A stretch of 64,000 bases of DNA from Blepharisma stoltei (GCA_914767885.1 CAJZBQ010000047.1:186001-250000), one strand, 5' to 3'; shown: positions 32,374-43,064, numbered from the stretch's first letter. Program-made: numbers and translations. Notes: generated by a model from the sequence alone, not told the origin.

Positions 32374-35300
32374 TTAATAATACTTTGTGTTATTGAAAAA
32401 CAATGTCACGTCCTTAAAATATCTGCACGACTCGTATTTGTTTGACTTTTTACAATACTCAATGAAGCTCTTCCATTTAGGATTACTTGATAAGCAAGCT
32501 TCATTCCCAACGGCATATATTCCATATTTTGCTCTGCTTATAGCTACGTTCATTCTTCTTTCGTCCCTAAGAAACCCAATGCTTTCAGACCTTACAGCAC
32601 TAAGAATAACTAAATCAACTTCTCTTCCTTGGAAACCATCAACTGAACTGATTTCACAATTTTTTTTCCAAGAACTCCCAAAATTTTCATATAATAAATC
32701 TTTTATATACTGAACTTGTCCTTTATAAGGAGAAATTATCCCTATACGAGCATTTCTATTGCATAGCTGAAATTTATGATTAAAGCCAATTTCCTTACTA
32801 TATTGTTTTTTTAGATAAATGATATATGTAAAATACGGTACTTGTATTTTCCTTTTAATTAATAATTAATATAACCGAACATAAATCCTATTCCCCAGTA
32901 ATGAGTATAGTCTATATACAAAATCTGCTTCAGATTCATTATAGTAGCTCAAAGAGTCTTCTGCTTTCGTTTCTTCAGATGTTTCAAGATTAAAAAATAA
33001 CGTTCCAGTAGGGTAAATTCAATCAGGTGTTTTTCGAAGCATAACACTTTGTGAGCATTGAATTTGGTTTTTGTAGAAAGTTTCACTGATGAAATCGCTA
33101 ATTTCTTTTGTCATTCTATATTGAACACTTAATACCAGGGGTCTTATATTACATTTCATCATTCTTTCAAAAAAGGATCTGTCATACTTACTAGTTTTCG
33201 AGATATTTGAAAAAGTTGTTGCTGGAAGCTGCTTGGGGTCTCCAATCAATATTACTGACCTTGGATTATATTGAAAAGGTATTAGGGCACTAAGTTCTAA
33301 GCTTTGGCAAGCTTCATCTACAATCAAATAATCAACTGAATTAATATTTTGCACAACGATATTGAGCCTGCCCCACTTAATGTGCAAAAAACAATATCTG
33401 CAGCTCTTATTAATTCTGCCATATATATAGTTTTCTTGGAAAAATAAAGTGTTCTTTTCTCTTTTAAACTCTCTACTTTGCAAGAAAGTTCTTCAATTTT
33501 TATTTCGATTTCCACAGTGCCATATTTTGCTCTTTTTTCCACCAACTCTTTATATTGTTCTTCTAATTTTTCAAGTTTTTCAATTAATTTTTTAATATTA
33601 AAAGTTGGATCGTAGAGGTCTTCTTTATTAAGCTTTTCTTCTACTAAAACATTTATTTTAATAGAATTTATGCCCATTTCTATTTCTTTCGAAGTTTTAA
33701 TATCTTCTTCAACTCCGAGTTCATGCTTTTGTCTTTTTTCTCCAACTCTCAATAAAGAAATATCGCTTCTTTTATTGCCATCTTCATCCAAAATTCCTTC
33801 TTTTAAAACTGTCCATGCAATTTCGTCTACCGCTGCATTACTTTGAGCGCAAATTAATACCTTTAATTTTCTATTATAAGCATAGAGCCCAGATAAAATC
33901 CCTGCCACTGTTCTTGTTTTTCCAGTTCCAGGAGGTCCTTGAATTAAAGCGATTTTGCCATCAGAATTGATTGAAGTTACAATAGCTTCTAACTGAGACT
34001 GATTATATTTATCTTGAATATTTTCTGTAAGTCTACATTTTATTAGCGGTTCATACCATTGAGGGCTTAAAATCTGTCTGAGCAGTGAAAAGCGCTTAAT
34101 CTTATCAAGCACTGACAGTTCTCTCTTTAGCGATGTAATATTTCCGATTATTGCTGCTATATAAATTTTTGAATTTTTAAACTGAGCTTCTCTGTCTGGG
34201 CTGAGTAAAATATTAATTTTGTTTACTTTGTTTTGGTCTATCAACCCTAGAATCCAAGAAATATTGTTTTCTTTAATTTCTTCGAAATTTCTTGGAAACT
34301 TATTTTGATTAAGTTAAGTTATTAAGTATTTATCCCCCCCCTTCTCGGTCCCAAAGATGGCATGACGCCATTTTGAATTTCCGACCTTAAACACCTGTCC
34401 AAGAGATTAGCTCATCCTGAGTAGGCCGCTTCTTGCGAGCGCCACGATGGTCCCGATGAGGAAAGACCATGTGGTAGCAAAACCTGTCTAGCCTATCTGG
34501 AAGGGACAGGGAAAACCTTCGAGGGAGAAACAAAAACAACCTGCTTCGGCAAGGTTCCCATTGAGGTAGTCTACTTGAGCCCTAAAGGTACATTTCACCA
34601 CCTCTCTCGCCTGTCGCCTCGTAGTCAATTTCCGTCAACATCACCATTTTATTTCTTATTTTGATTAGGAATGATAATGATAATATCATTAATTTGGATT
34701 TCATTTTCGAAATTTAATTCACTAGAGCTTGAAGGTGATAAAGAGGCATGGTTATTCTCTACGTGAAGATTTAAGCGATATTTATTTGAAAGAAAGGCTT
34801 CTTCTAAGGCTTGGTCTAAAATGGCATTTAATTCAGTATAAAATCCATGCCTAAAATAATGGATATAGCTAGGTATATCATTAAATGAGTTTGGAATTAT
34901 AATGGGTTCGGATTTTGGCCTGTAGAGACTGTATGAAAGGATAAATGTAATAAATTCAGAATAAATTTTTGATGGCGCTGATGAATCTGGAGTGGAGCCA
35001 GAAATATTGCTGTTTGGTTTTATGGGCTTTTGAGATTTATTTATGCTTTTGATAGGGAGTTTACTATTTGCTACTGCTTTTCTCACTGGACTATTATTGC
35101 TGAGATTTTTGTAGTTAACAACATTTTTCAAATTGCTTACTGGTTTATATTGTGCAAAGCTATATGAAGCTGAAGAGCTATCGCTAGAAGTGTCCAAAAA
35201 GCAGGAGTAGTCAGAGTCTAAAGGCACATAATCTGGATTATATTTGGTTCATCTATTAGTTTTTGTAGACGGGGCTTCATGTTTTTGAGGTGATGTATGA

Positions 35301-35632
35301 TAAGTAGGAAGAGCCGGGAATTCAAAGAGATTCATCTGATATTTTGCATCATTTTTAGCGGGATCATAGCTATGCAAATTGGTGCTTCTAGCAGATGGAT
35401 ATGCATATCGAGCAGAATTTCTAACCTGATTTTGTAAGGTGTTTGGCCTAGATCATAAATTGCTAGATAAATTAGCAGAGTTGGATGGGCTATTTCGCAT
35501 TGGTGTCACATATGCTGATGAATATTCTGACTCACTATATGAGGGCTGGTTGGATTTATTTAATTTTTCCTGCTCAATTTTCTGTCCTTCTTCATTCCTT
35601 TCTGAATCTGCTGATCCCAATAAGCACCCCAT
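32374..35632 (-). CDS. UPF1/Sen1-like SF1 helicase, copy 4 (frameshifted)
   Basis: The start MGCLLGSADSERNEEGQKIE resembles an acylated N-terminus. The motifs are present: QGPPGTGKTRTVAGIL, DEACQSLELS, GDPKQLPATTF, VQYRMTKEI, DGFQGREVDLVILSAV, MNVAISRAKYG. A family-1 SINE (34312-34654) and a 132-bp IES (32759-32890) can be removed cleanly. Near 33360 the frame shifts: TCAATATCGTTGTGC stands where copy 3 has TCAATGGCTGTTGTGC, a one-base loss just before motif II. This could be real decay or a consensus error. The C-terminus FFNNTKYY ends with TAA at 32374. Confidence 0.82.
32759..32890 (-). other. TA-bounded IES (132 bp) in helicase copy 4
   Basis: Excision between GGGAATAGG and CAATAGAAATGC gives SLLGNRNARIGII, matching the paralogues' LLRKR..AHIGII. 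The interior has multiple stops. Confidence 0.75.
34312..34654 (-). mobile_element. SINE-like retroposon, family 1 copy D (343 bp) in helicase copy 4
   Basis: A perfect 13-bp duplication CTTATTTTGATTA (34299-34311 and 34655-34667). The minus-strand head is AAATAAAATGGTG. The body shares TTTTTGTTTCTCCC and GGCTAGACAGGTTTTG with copies A-C. Removing it restores IIPNQNKFPRNFEEI. Confidence 0.88.
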
Positions 35633-35894
35633 TAAAAATTTTATTAAAGATGCATATTTATTGTTTAGGTTACATATAGATTTCGGGAATATATAGCATT
35701 AAAAATTCGGCATCTTTTATAACTATTTTAGGTAAACATTTATAATTTATCAAAATCCATAATAATTACTTTTAGCTGTCTTATTATTTTATATATTGTT
35801 TTTCAAAATTATTATAAATATCACTGTATTCTATAATTAAAATTATATTATATTTATTCCCCCTCCGTGAGCGCAAGATTTTTTTATTCGATAC

Positions 35895-36275
35895 TAACTC
35901 CCCCCCTCCGTGAGTGAACAAAACCATTAGAAAATCGCTATTTTTTGCCCAAAAACCCACCCTACGTGAGTGAACAAAAATTTTTTTAATAGAAAAATTT
36001 TTTATGGAAAAAAATTTTGATATATAAATGATAATTAGTATAATGAAATCTAGAGCTAATTCTGTTAAATTTTAAACGAATTGCTTTTTAAAACATAAAT
36101 TTTATACATTAAATTAATATTTGCTTTCCAAATTTTTGCGAATTAGGATTTTTTTAAATTTCGAAAAAAAATATTTTTTATAAAATTTATATATAAATTG
36201 TTTTTAAAAAAAAAATTAACCCCCCTCGTGAGTGAACAAAATTTTTTTGTTCACTCACGGAGGGGGGGGGGAGTA
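35895..36275 (+). mobile_element. CTCCCCCTCCGTGAG MITE, copy d (near full length)
   Basis: It has four copies of the repeat CTCCGTGAGTGAAC: one at the 5' end, one about 60 bp in, and a head-to-head pair forming the 3' hairpin. TA at both ends. A 40-bp fragment of another copy (TTCCCCCTCCGTGAGCGC) lies directly upstream at 35855-35894. Confidence 0.85.
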
Positions 36276-36282
36276 AGGGGAA

Positions 36283-36595
36283 TTAATTTTTTTAAAAAAC
36301 ATTATATATAAACTTTATAGAAAAGGTTTTTTTTTCAATTTAAAAAAAATCCTAATTCGCAAAAATTGGAAACCAATATTAATTTAATTTGTAAAATTTA
36401 TGTTTTAAAACGCAATTTGTTTAAAATTAAACTGAATCAGCTCGAGGTTTCATGATACTAATTATCGCTTATATATCAATTTTTTTTCATAAAAAATTTT
36501 TCTATTAAAAAAAATTTTGTTCGCTCAAGGAGGGTGATTTTTTAGGCAAAAAATAGGGATTTTCTAATGGCTTTGCTCGCTCATGGGAGGAGTTA
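36283..36595 (-). mobile_element. CTCCCCCTCCGTGAG MITE, copy e, inverted next to copy d
   Basis: It is in reverse orientation (core reads TGATACTAATTATCGCTTA) and ends CTCATGGGAGGAGTTA. Its other terminus is missing at the junction with copy d, so the pair forms a larger imperfect palindrome. Confidence 0.7.
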
Positions 36596-36705
36596 GTAAA
36601 TTTTTCCATTCTGCTCTAAAATTAAAAATTAAATAAATTTGATGCTAAATTTATTATTTAATTTTAATTTTGAACAACTAAATTGAATTAATAAAATAAT
36701 TAAAT

Positions 36706-37581
36706 TTACAACTTTGTTACTAAAACATCCAGCCTGTTCCATTCAAACTTCTTAAAAAGTTCAAATTCTGTGTAAGAGAACCCAGCTGTACATGTTTCTT
36801 GTTGTGTTCCTCCATCCTTTCCATATGCTACATATTGATACCAGCAATCAATAAAGCCAAATCTCCTAGTGTTATATAAATTTTCCCCACACATGATACA
36901 TTGGTGCTCCCCAATTTCATTCTCATTAACAAGATTAAATTTTCCTAATCCCTTGCTAATGCATACCGACTGCTTATAAGCAAGGCAATTTTGATTCATA
37001 CAAATCCCTTCCTGAATTAATCCTGATTTTTTTATCTTCCAAGGACTAGGAGCACACCCTAAATGCTCACCTTGATAAAGTGCATGCAAAACATGGCCTG
37101 ATGGAAATTCGCAATTTTCATCAGACCTGAGTTCTAAGTCATCATAAACTAATTTACAATTGTGATTATTGCAACAGTTTTTTAAGTCTGAAATTGAGTC
37201 TTCTAGCTGTGAAATAGTAGACTCATTACATACTGAAATACAAATATTTGTATGTGTACAACAGTGGATTTTTACGTTTATCAATCTTGTGTTTTTTGCC
37301 TTAGGCTCGACATGCACAAAGATTTTTTCACCCTTTTTGATGAAAAGCTCTGATAAAGGGGTGAAGTCTTTGTGATAGTAAGTTTTTTCTCGGAATTTCA
37401 AGTTTATTGAATATCTGTGCCTACAAAATTCTGGCGACATAAATGTTTTTAATTCCTTGCAGAGAGACTTTATTGTAGTATTAGCTGGAACTTTTTGTAT
37501 GTGCTTAGGGGTAGGAAAAAAGTGAGGATCGAATACAAAAGTTATGCTTTTTGTGAGCGAAGAGGCAGAACAGTTTCCCAT
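36706..37581 (-). CDS. Cys-rich protein with ubiquitin-like region
   Basis: The start is placed at MGNCSASSLTKSITF, which fits an N-myristoylation site; an upstream in-frame ATG exists at 37617. Residues 10-100 resemble a ubiquitin-like fold (FVFDPHFFPT..TTIKSLCKEL). Two Cys/His blocks follow (CCTHTNICISVC, CCNNHNC), then a C-terminal CMNQNCLAYKQS..CIMCGENL..GFIDCWYQY typical of a Cys-rich ciliate-expanded domain. TAA at 36706. No insertions. Function unknown, perhaps ubiquitin signalling. Confidence 0.65.
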   Translation of the reverse strand: MGNCSASSLTKSITFVFDPHFFPTPKHIQKVPANTTIKSLCKELKTFMSPEFCRHRYSINLKFREKTYYHKDFTPLSELFIKKGEKIFVHVEPKAKNTRLINVKIHCCTHTNICISVCNESTISQLEDSISDLKNCCNNHNCKLVYDDLELRSDENCEFPSGHVLHALYQGEHLGCAPSPWKIKKSGLIQEGICMNQNCLAYKQSVCISKGLGKFNLVNENEIGEHQCIMCGENLYNTRRFGFIDCWYQYVAYGKDGGTQQETCTAGFSYTEFELFKKFEWNRLDVLVTKL

Positions 37582-38279
37582 AATTATTATCTGATGAATT
37601 AAATAAAAATTAATCAATTTTTATGGAAATCGAAAAATAAATAACTGGAATCAGAAGTATCAATAAAGTAATCACCATGGGGTGTCAAGAGTAATAATCA
37701 GTGCAATTTTATGAAGATAATGCATAAAACGCATAAACATGAATTTCATTTTGTTTTTATTTAAATATTGTAAATAAATTTATTTATCATCAGATTTAAT
37801 ATGCTTTAAATTGATTTTCAATTGCAAGCAGTAAAACTTCATTTAATAAAGAAGCTAATTTTTCTCTCTATTTTTGATGAAAAAATGAAACAACATTTCT
37901 CAATTTAAAATTTAAATATTAAATTCAACAAAAGAGATTTCAAACTATTTACCTTTACTAATATAATTGAATGCATTATATACATAATTTTTTTAGCATA
38001 ACAGATATTGAGTAAGAGTATTACAATGCTGTTGCTATTTTTATTTTTCAATTCAAGTTTCATACTGAATATGAGAATTTTAAGAAAAATTATGAAATGA
38101 TTTATAATTTTAAAGCTTACATTTTTATTTATCAGTCTGTGCTTTATCATTATATATTAATTTCATTACTTATTTCACTGCTGACCGCTGAATTCTATTG
38201 CATTTTTGCAAAATAGATACTCTAAATATTTCTTTTTCAAAAATGTGAATTAATTATAAAATTTATTAAATCTTTCATA
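37582..38279. other. Intergenic between divergent genes, nothing recognised
   Basis: About 0.7 kb of AT-rich DNA without coding character, repeat or RNA gene. Confidence 0.55.
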
Positions 38280-38687
38280 ATGGCTGATTTTCCATATCTT
38301 CGTGAGCGTTCGCTTTCTTCCATGGAATATGCCGAATACAAAAAAATCCGAGTCCACACATCAAGCCCAGAAATGCGTCCTTTAGAAGCGGTTGATTTTC
38401 CCCCTCCTATCTCATTAGCACCCTCAGAAATGGACACTTGCTCTCAAACTATCCACAAACTCCTCAAGGAAAAAGAAGAAGACCAGCATTTAATCAAAAT
38501 TTTAAAATCCCACTCTTTACAGCAAGTAAAAGAGTTAGAAGAGCTTCAAGAAAAATACAGCCAGCTTATGAGAGAATATGATGACTTGAACTCCCGATTA
38601 AAAGAGCCAAAAAATAAAGAAGGATTAATATACCAAGCAGTTCTTGCCAGAAGTAGGAGCAGCAGTTTAAATGAGAATGTAGAGTAA
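38280..38687 (+). CDS. Coiled-coil protein (135 aa)
   Basis: MADFPYLRERSLSSMEYAEY begins a short disordered region, followed by a coiled coil from about residue 55 (KLLKEKEEDQHLIKIL, then LQEKYSQLMREYDDLNSRLK). The frame is uninterrupted with TAA at 38685-38687. Possibly cytoskeletal, but no family is recognised. Confidence 0.6.
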   Translation: MADFPYLRERSLSSMEYAEYKKIRVHTSSPEMRPLEAVDFPPPISLAPSEMDTCSQTIHKLLKEKEEDQHLIKILKSHSLQQVKELEELQEKYSQLMREYDDLNSRLKEPKNKEGLIYQAVLARSRSSSLNENVE

Positions 38688-38847
38688 TAAAAATAATTCA
38701 CAAAAACTTAAGGAATTCCATTTTTTTGTTAGAAAGTATAATAGGCTAGAAATATTACAATATTTTTTATATGAAAATTATGTATTAAATATAGTTAAAC
38801 AAATTTTATATATAAAATTACTAGTGGATTATAATAGTTTTTGGAAT

Positions 38848-41800
38848 ATGGGCTGTTGTGGATCACAAGTACCTCTCGATATTGTCTCAGACGACGAAAG
38901 AATTATTTTTCAGAAGCAGTTGGAAATGGGCCTTCACAAATATAAAGCTACAAGCCTCATAAGCACTTTTTCTTCAAAAGAAATCCAAAATCATATCACG
39001 ATAAGAGGATTCATAGAAGCTCTGGCTTCTCTGAAAATAAATTCAGCTTTTCTTTCTTACCCTAGCAACCCTATCAACTGCTTTTATAGGTCAATTGGAA
39101 ACAGTGAATTAATAGAAGCAAAAAAGCTGAAAATTGCATGTGCTTTATTAGGACAAGGCACAGATGATGAGAAACTGGCCCAGCTGTATAAAATTTATGT
39201 GGCTGACGAGAAAATGAAAGTAACCCCTGCTCCACTTCCTATGATGGAAAATGCTAAATTTGAAAAAATGATAAGAGATCTGTTTGCAGTTGCTATTAAG
39301 CTTATATGGGTAGCTCAAGGAAATGATGAAGAGTCTATGAGTATAAATAGGTTAAGGGCTTATGAAACGAAATTAGTAGGCGGGATAGTTTCTTCGATCA
39401 TTTTGACAAAAACCGCTATATAATATTAAATTCAATGCTTGCTTATATTAAAAATTATTGGAAATTAGACAGATTAGCCTATTATAGGATATATTGAATA
39501 TTGAGAATGGAATAGCCTTAGAAGACATAAAGGTAAAAAGTGGTAAATTGCCTGGAGGCATAAAATCACTAGTTCATCCTTATCATATCCGCCAATTTAT
39601 TTTAAAACAATACAGGGCAATTGACTTAAAAAGTGCAGCCCAAATATTTCAGTCAAAAATTAAGTCAGTCTTTGACAAAACTGATGAAGAAGAAATTAAG
39701 CCAGTCGTCGCAGACACCACCATACTTTTTGGAGCAGAAATGCTTACAGCCAGCGTAGAAGAACTAGACAAGCCTTTCTCTTGTCACAGAGGCCACACAC
39801 TGAAATGGTACAACGATGCCCCATTTTACTATCAAGAAGCCTACAAGACCTGGCTAATATCTTGCGATGCCTGCAAAAAAGGATTTTCGTCTGGCTGCTG
39901 GCAATGTAGGGACTGTGAGTATGATATATGTGAAGAATGCGGACTAAGCAAAAAAATGATCCCTCCTAAGCTAAAATGTGGAGAAAATAAAGAATTAATG
40001 TGGAGATGTGACGTCAACCAATTCTACGCAGCTAATTATAATGCGTTTTCATATACATGCAACCAGTGTCATGAAATAGGAGAAGACGCTCATTGGCACT
40101 GCAGGTCTTGCTTGTTTGATGTTTGCAGGAAATGTGGAGAAAAAAGTGGGTATAAGTTTCCTAAGTCGGCTTTCACGTGCAAAAAAAATCATCCACTGAC
40201 ACTAGAGAGTAATATTGTTGACTTGTATATGAGCAAATTTGGAGGCAAACCACTATGTGATGAATTGTAAGAGGTTCTTTTGTTAAAAAAATTATCTGGC
40301 AGATATTTCTTTGGTATTATTTGGTCGATTTTCCCTTTTACTCCTCCTGTATTCTTAATTGAGTAGCATGTATCACTTGACCAAAGTGGGCGAAGATAAA
40401 GAATTATATTTTTTTTATTAATTATTAAAAAAATTTCTGCACCAGAAAATTTATATAAAAAATTACAAAATAATGATAATTCCATAAACTATAAATTTGT
40501 TTTAACTCCCCCCCCCCCCTCCGTGAGCGAACAAAAAAATTTTGTTCGCTCACGGAGGGGGGTTAATTTTTTTTTTTAAAAAAAATTTATATATATAATT
40601 TTATAAAAAATATTTTTTTCGAAATTTAAAAAAATCCTAATTTGCAAAAATTGGGAAGCAAATATTAATTTAATTTGCAAAATTTATGTTTTAAAACGCA
40701 ATTTGTTTAAAATTAAACAGAATTAGCTCTAGATTTCATTATACTAATTATCACTTATATATCAAAATTTTTTTCCATTAAAATTTTTTCTATTAAAAAA
40801 ATTTTTGTTCACTCACGGAGGGTGGGTTTTTGGTCAAAAAATGCCGATTTTTCTAATGGTTTTGTTCGCTCACGGACGGGGGGGGGGGGAGTAAGAGCAA
40901 TTAAACTATCACATTTCTAATATTCATTATTAAAAAGAAAAATAAATAGATTTGAGGTGCTCTAGGGATGCAGGCTTCATGCTTGTCAATATGAAAATTG
41001 TTCTATAAATGATGAGGTAGTTGAAAATTTACTTGATTAAAAATGGTTTTGCAAAAAATTATGAAGAAAATTTGACCAAGCTAAGTTAAAGTAAATTAAA
41101 ATTATAAGGTCATATGCAGATAAACCTATTGTCTGGCTATCTGGTCTAAACCCACTTAACCTAAGGATTCCCTAGGTTAGAGCCGCCTCTTTGGGATGCC
41201 CCGCGAGTCCTGATAAGCAAAGACTAAGCGGGAGGCAAAATCTGTCGACCCAATCTAGCAGGGACAGGGAAACCTTCAGGGGAAAGTGAAACTTCCCTTT
41301 TCCCAAATCTTAAGGCCTACTTCAAAAAGTGACAGAGACACTGTTTTCAGCTTTATCAGGACAGTCTTACCTGATACATAGAGAGTGAGTCTTGGAGTCC
41401 ATCTTCCGTCGACTAACCATTTTATTTCTAAATTCGACCAAGGAATGTCATTCCAAGAAATGCCGCCGTGATGAATGTAGAGCAGCAATAAAATCTTCAA
41501 GTCAGCATTGTCAAGAATGTTTCTATGATCTATGTGAAGCTTGCTCTATATTTTACAATCAGCCTATCGGCCCACATCCAGCGTTCGTTTGTACAGAAGA
41601 TCATGTTCTTCATTACTTTGACAGTCCATCATATTATGAATCAGTAGGCCTTCCTAAATCTTTTCGCTGTAATGGCTGCAGCCAGGTAAAAGAAGAAGAA
41701 TGCTTTCATTGCAACAAATGCAACTTTGACTTATGTAATGACTGTGCTGATAGCTTAGCTACATATTTTTCTTCTCCTTCTTTTAATAGAACTTGCAAGG

Positions 41801-41958
41801 AGGGTCATTTATTGGAATGGAATAATAAAGTTTGCAAAAATTACCAAGGAGGATTATATGTCTGCAAAAAATGCAACGAACAGTTTTCTGGGGTTGGCTC
41901 TTTGAGTTGCGCTCAGTGTTCTTATGATATCTGCATCAAAGACATCAATAAGGATTAG
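38848..41958 (+). CDS. ZZ/DC1-like zinc-finger protein with acylation-type N-terminus
   Basis: The start MGCCGSQVPLDIVSDDE suggests myristoylation and palmitoylation. About 190 helical residues follow, then four or five Cys/His repeats: CDACKKGFSSGCWQCRDCEY, CNQCHEIGEDAHWHCRSC, CRAAIKSSSQHCQEC, CNGCSQVKEEECFHC and CKKCNEQFSGVGSLSCAQC, each of ZZ/DC1 type. Two insertions split it: a 73-bp IES and a 1211-bp composite insertion between two copies of GTGATGAAT. Removing both gives one frame ending with TAG at 41956-41958. Such zinc fingers bind proteins or lipids. Function is inferred only. Confidence 0.75.
39421..39493 (+). other. TA-bounded IES (73 bp) in the zinc-finger gene
   Basis: The host reads GCT ATA, then TAA inside the insertion. 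Excision joins GCT ATA to TTG AAT ATT GAG. The TATA repeats at both edges make the exact cut ambiguous by two or four bases. Confidence 0.7.
40503..40891 (-). mobile_element. CTCCCCCTCCGTGAG MITE, copy f (full length, inverted)
   Basis: Complete element: the hairpin GTGAGCGAAC / GTTCGCTCAC at the left end, the internal repeat CTCACGGAGGGTGG, and the outer repeat GTTCGCTCACGGACGGGG at the right. TA flanks on both sides. Long G/C homopolymers sit at the termini. Confidence 0.85.
41081..41429 (-). mobile_element. SINE-like retroposon, family 1 copy C (349 bp)
   Basis: The flanking duplication is AAATTTGACCAAG (41068-41080) and AAATTCGACCAAG (41430-41442), one mismatch apart. The minus-strand head is AAATAAAATGGTTAGTCGAC. 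It is collinear with copies A and B. Confidence 0.85.
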
Positions 41959-42236
41959 GTTAATTTATTAGAAATTGATTAAGTAAATTTAAGATATAGT
42001 AACTCCTTCACTAAATCCCTCAATTAAATAGCGCAAAAAATATATTTTTTATGATTTTAATAATGAAAAGCTATAAAATTAATAGTTTCAATATTTGAAA
42101 AATATTTTGATCCAATAGGGATTTAGATTTTTCAATTATAAATAAAATAACTGGTGTCATTGCATTTCCCTTTAATAAAAAATTTATTTATATATAAAAT
42201 TAACCTAAAAATAAATTATAACTTTAAATAAATTAA

Positions 42237-42602
42237 TTATAAAATTGTTTTATTATAATTGGAAGAAGCAAGACACACTGAGCAGCTTCCTTTTTTTGCG
42301 CACTCTTCTCTTTGACAAGCATAAATAAACCCTTTACAGCATTCACAACTCATAGAATTAGGATACCACTCTTGCATTTTTGTAATATTTCCTTGCTTTA
42401 AATCATCCTCTGAATGAACCCACAAGCAAATATTCTTAATTAAGCAATTTCCAGTTTCCACAAGAAATGGGCACATCATATTTTTTTCTTGCGTATCTGG
42501 GCCTTCTTCGAAATGTTTCATTTCTTTCATAAGTCTGTCTAGTTGGTCTATGTCATTTTCAATGTCATTCTCAAGATTATACTGGGGATCTGGGGTTTCC
42601 AT
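42237..42602 (-). CDS. CCCH-like zinc-finger protein fragment
   Basis: The first ATG gives METPDPQYNLENDIENDIDQ. The motif CPFLVETGNCLIKNICLWVH is a CCCH finger (C-x9-C-x5-C-x3-H), followed by CECCKGFIYACQREECAKKG. Because the upstream gene at 42735-43040 also carries a CCCH finger in the same frame, the two may be halves of one gene separated by an insertion. No clean TA junction was found. TAA at 42237. Confidence 0.5.
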   Translation of the reverse strand: METPDPQYNLENDIENDIDQLDRLMKEMKHFEEGPDTQEKNMMCPFLVETGNCLIKNICLWVHSEDDLKQGNITKMQEWYPNSMSCECCKGFIYACQREECAKKGSCSVCLASSNYNKTIL

Positions 42603-42734
42603 ATATGGCTCATTTTCTTGATAAGCCAAAGGATTTTATGACATCTCCTCAGGATATTTTCTCTTTAAGGTATTAAGTCAGCATTGGATGAAACTCTTAT
42701 CGTTAGATATTTGGTTTAAAAATATCATTTTTGC

Positions 42735-43040
42735 CTATCTAATATTTGGCGAGGAAAATATTTGTAGGGGAAAAATAGTTAAAAGAAGCGCTACAGCCAA
42801 AGCAATGTCTTCTGTAGAGAACTGTCCTTCCTGAGAAGCTTGCCTAGTGAGCTCTTGGACCATGCTATGAGGGTTTTGAAACATCTCATTGATTGTGACG
42901 TAGCATGACCTCTTAGGAGGGTTGTGTGAAAAAACACATCGAGGGAAATATTGGCATTGTTGGCCTGTGAAAATTGCTTGGCATATTGGATAGTTATTTT
43001 CATCGAAATACCAAACAGTGACTTGAGGCTGGCTGTCCAT
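42735..43040 (-). CDS. CCCH zinc-finger protein
   Basis: MDSQPQVTVWYFDENNYPIC leads into CQAIFTGQQCQYFPRCVFSH, a CCCH finger of RNA-binding type. A short hydrophobic segment (LAVALLLTIFPL) precedes TAG at 42735. It may be the N-terminal part of the gene continuing at 42602. Confidence 0.55.
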   Translation of the reverse strand: MDSQPQVTVWYFDENNYPICQAIFTGQQCQYFPRCVFSHNPPKRSCYVTINEMFQNPHSMVQELTRQASQEGQFSTEDIALAVALLLTIFPLQIFSSPNIR

Positions 43041-43064
43041 TTATTAATAAGAAAATTTACAGAG

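Larger units (their letters stand above)
40265..41475. other. Composite germline insertion (1211 bp) in the zinc-finger gene
   Basis: GTGATGAAT occurs at 40257-40265 and 41468-41476. Joining at this repeat gives TGT GAT GAA TGT AGA and restores the zinc-finger spacing C-DE-C. Joining at the nearby TA would leave TAG. Inside lie an inverted MITE copy (40503-40891) and a family-1 SINE (41081-41429), each with its own boundaries, so at least three insertions are layered. Confidence 0.7.

Noticed and set aside
35439-35696. Plus-strand ORFs at 35439-35696
   Set aside because: They are antisense to the Ser-rich N-terminus of helicase copy 4, which fits the paralogues.
15498-36595. CRISPR array, from repeated short motifs in the window
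   Set aside because: The repeats are transposon termini in inverted orientation with irregular spacing, and the DNA is eukaryotic.
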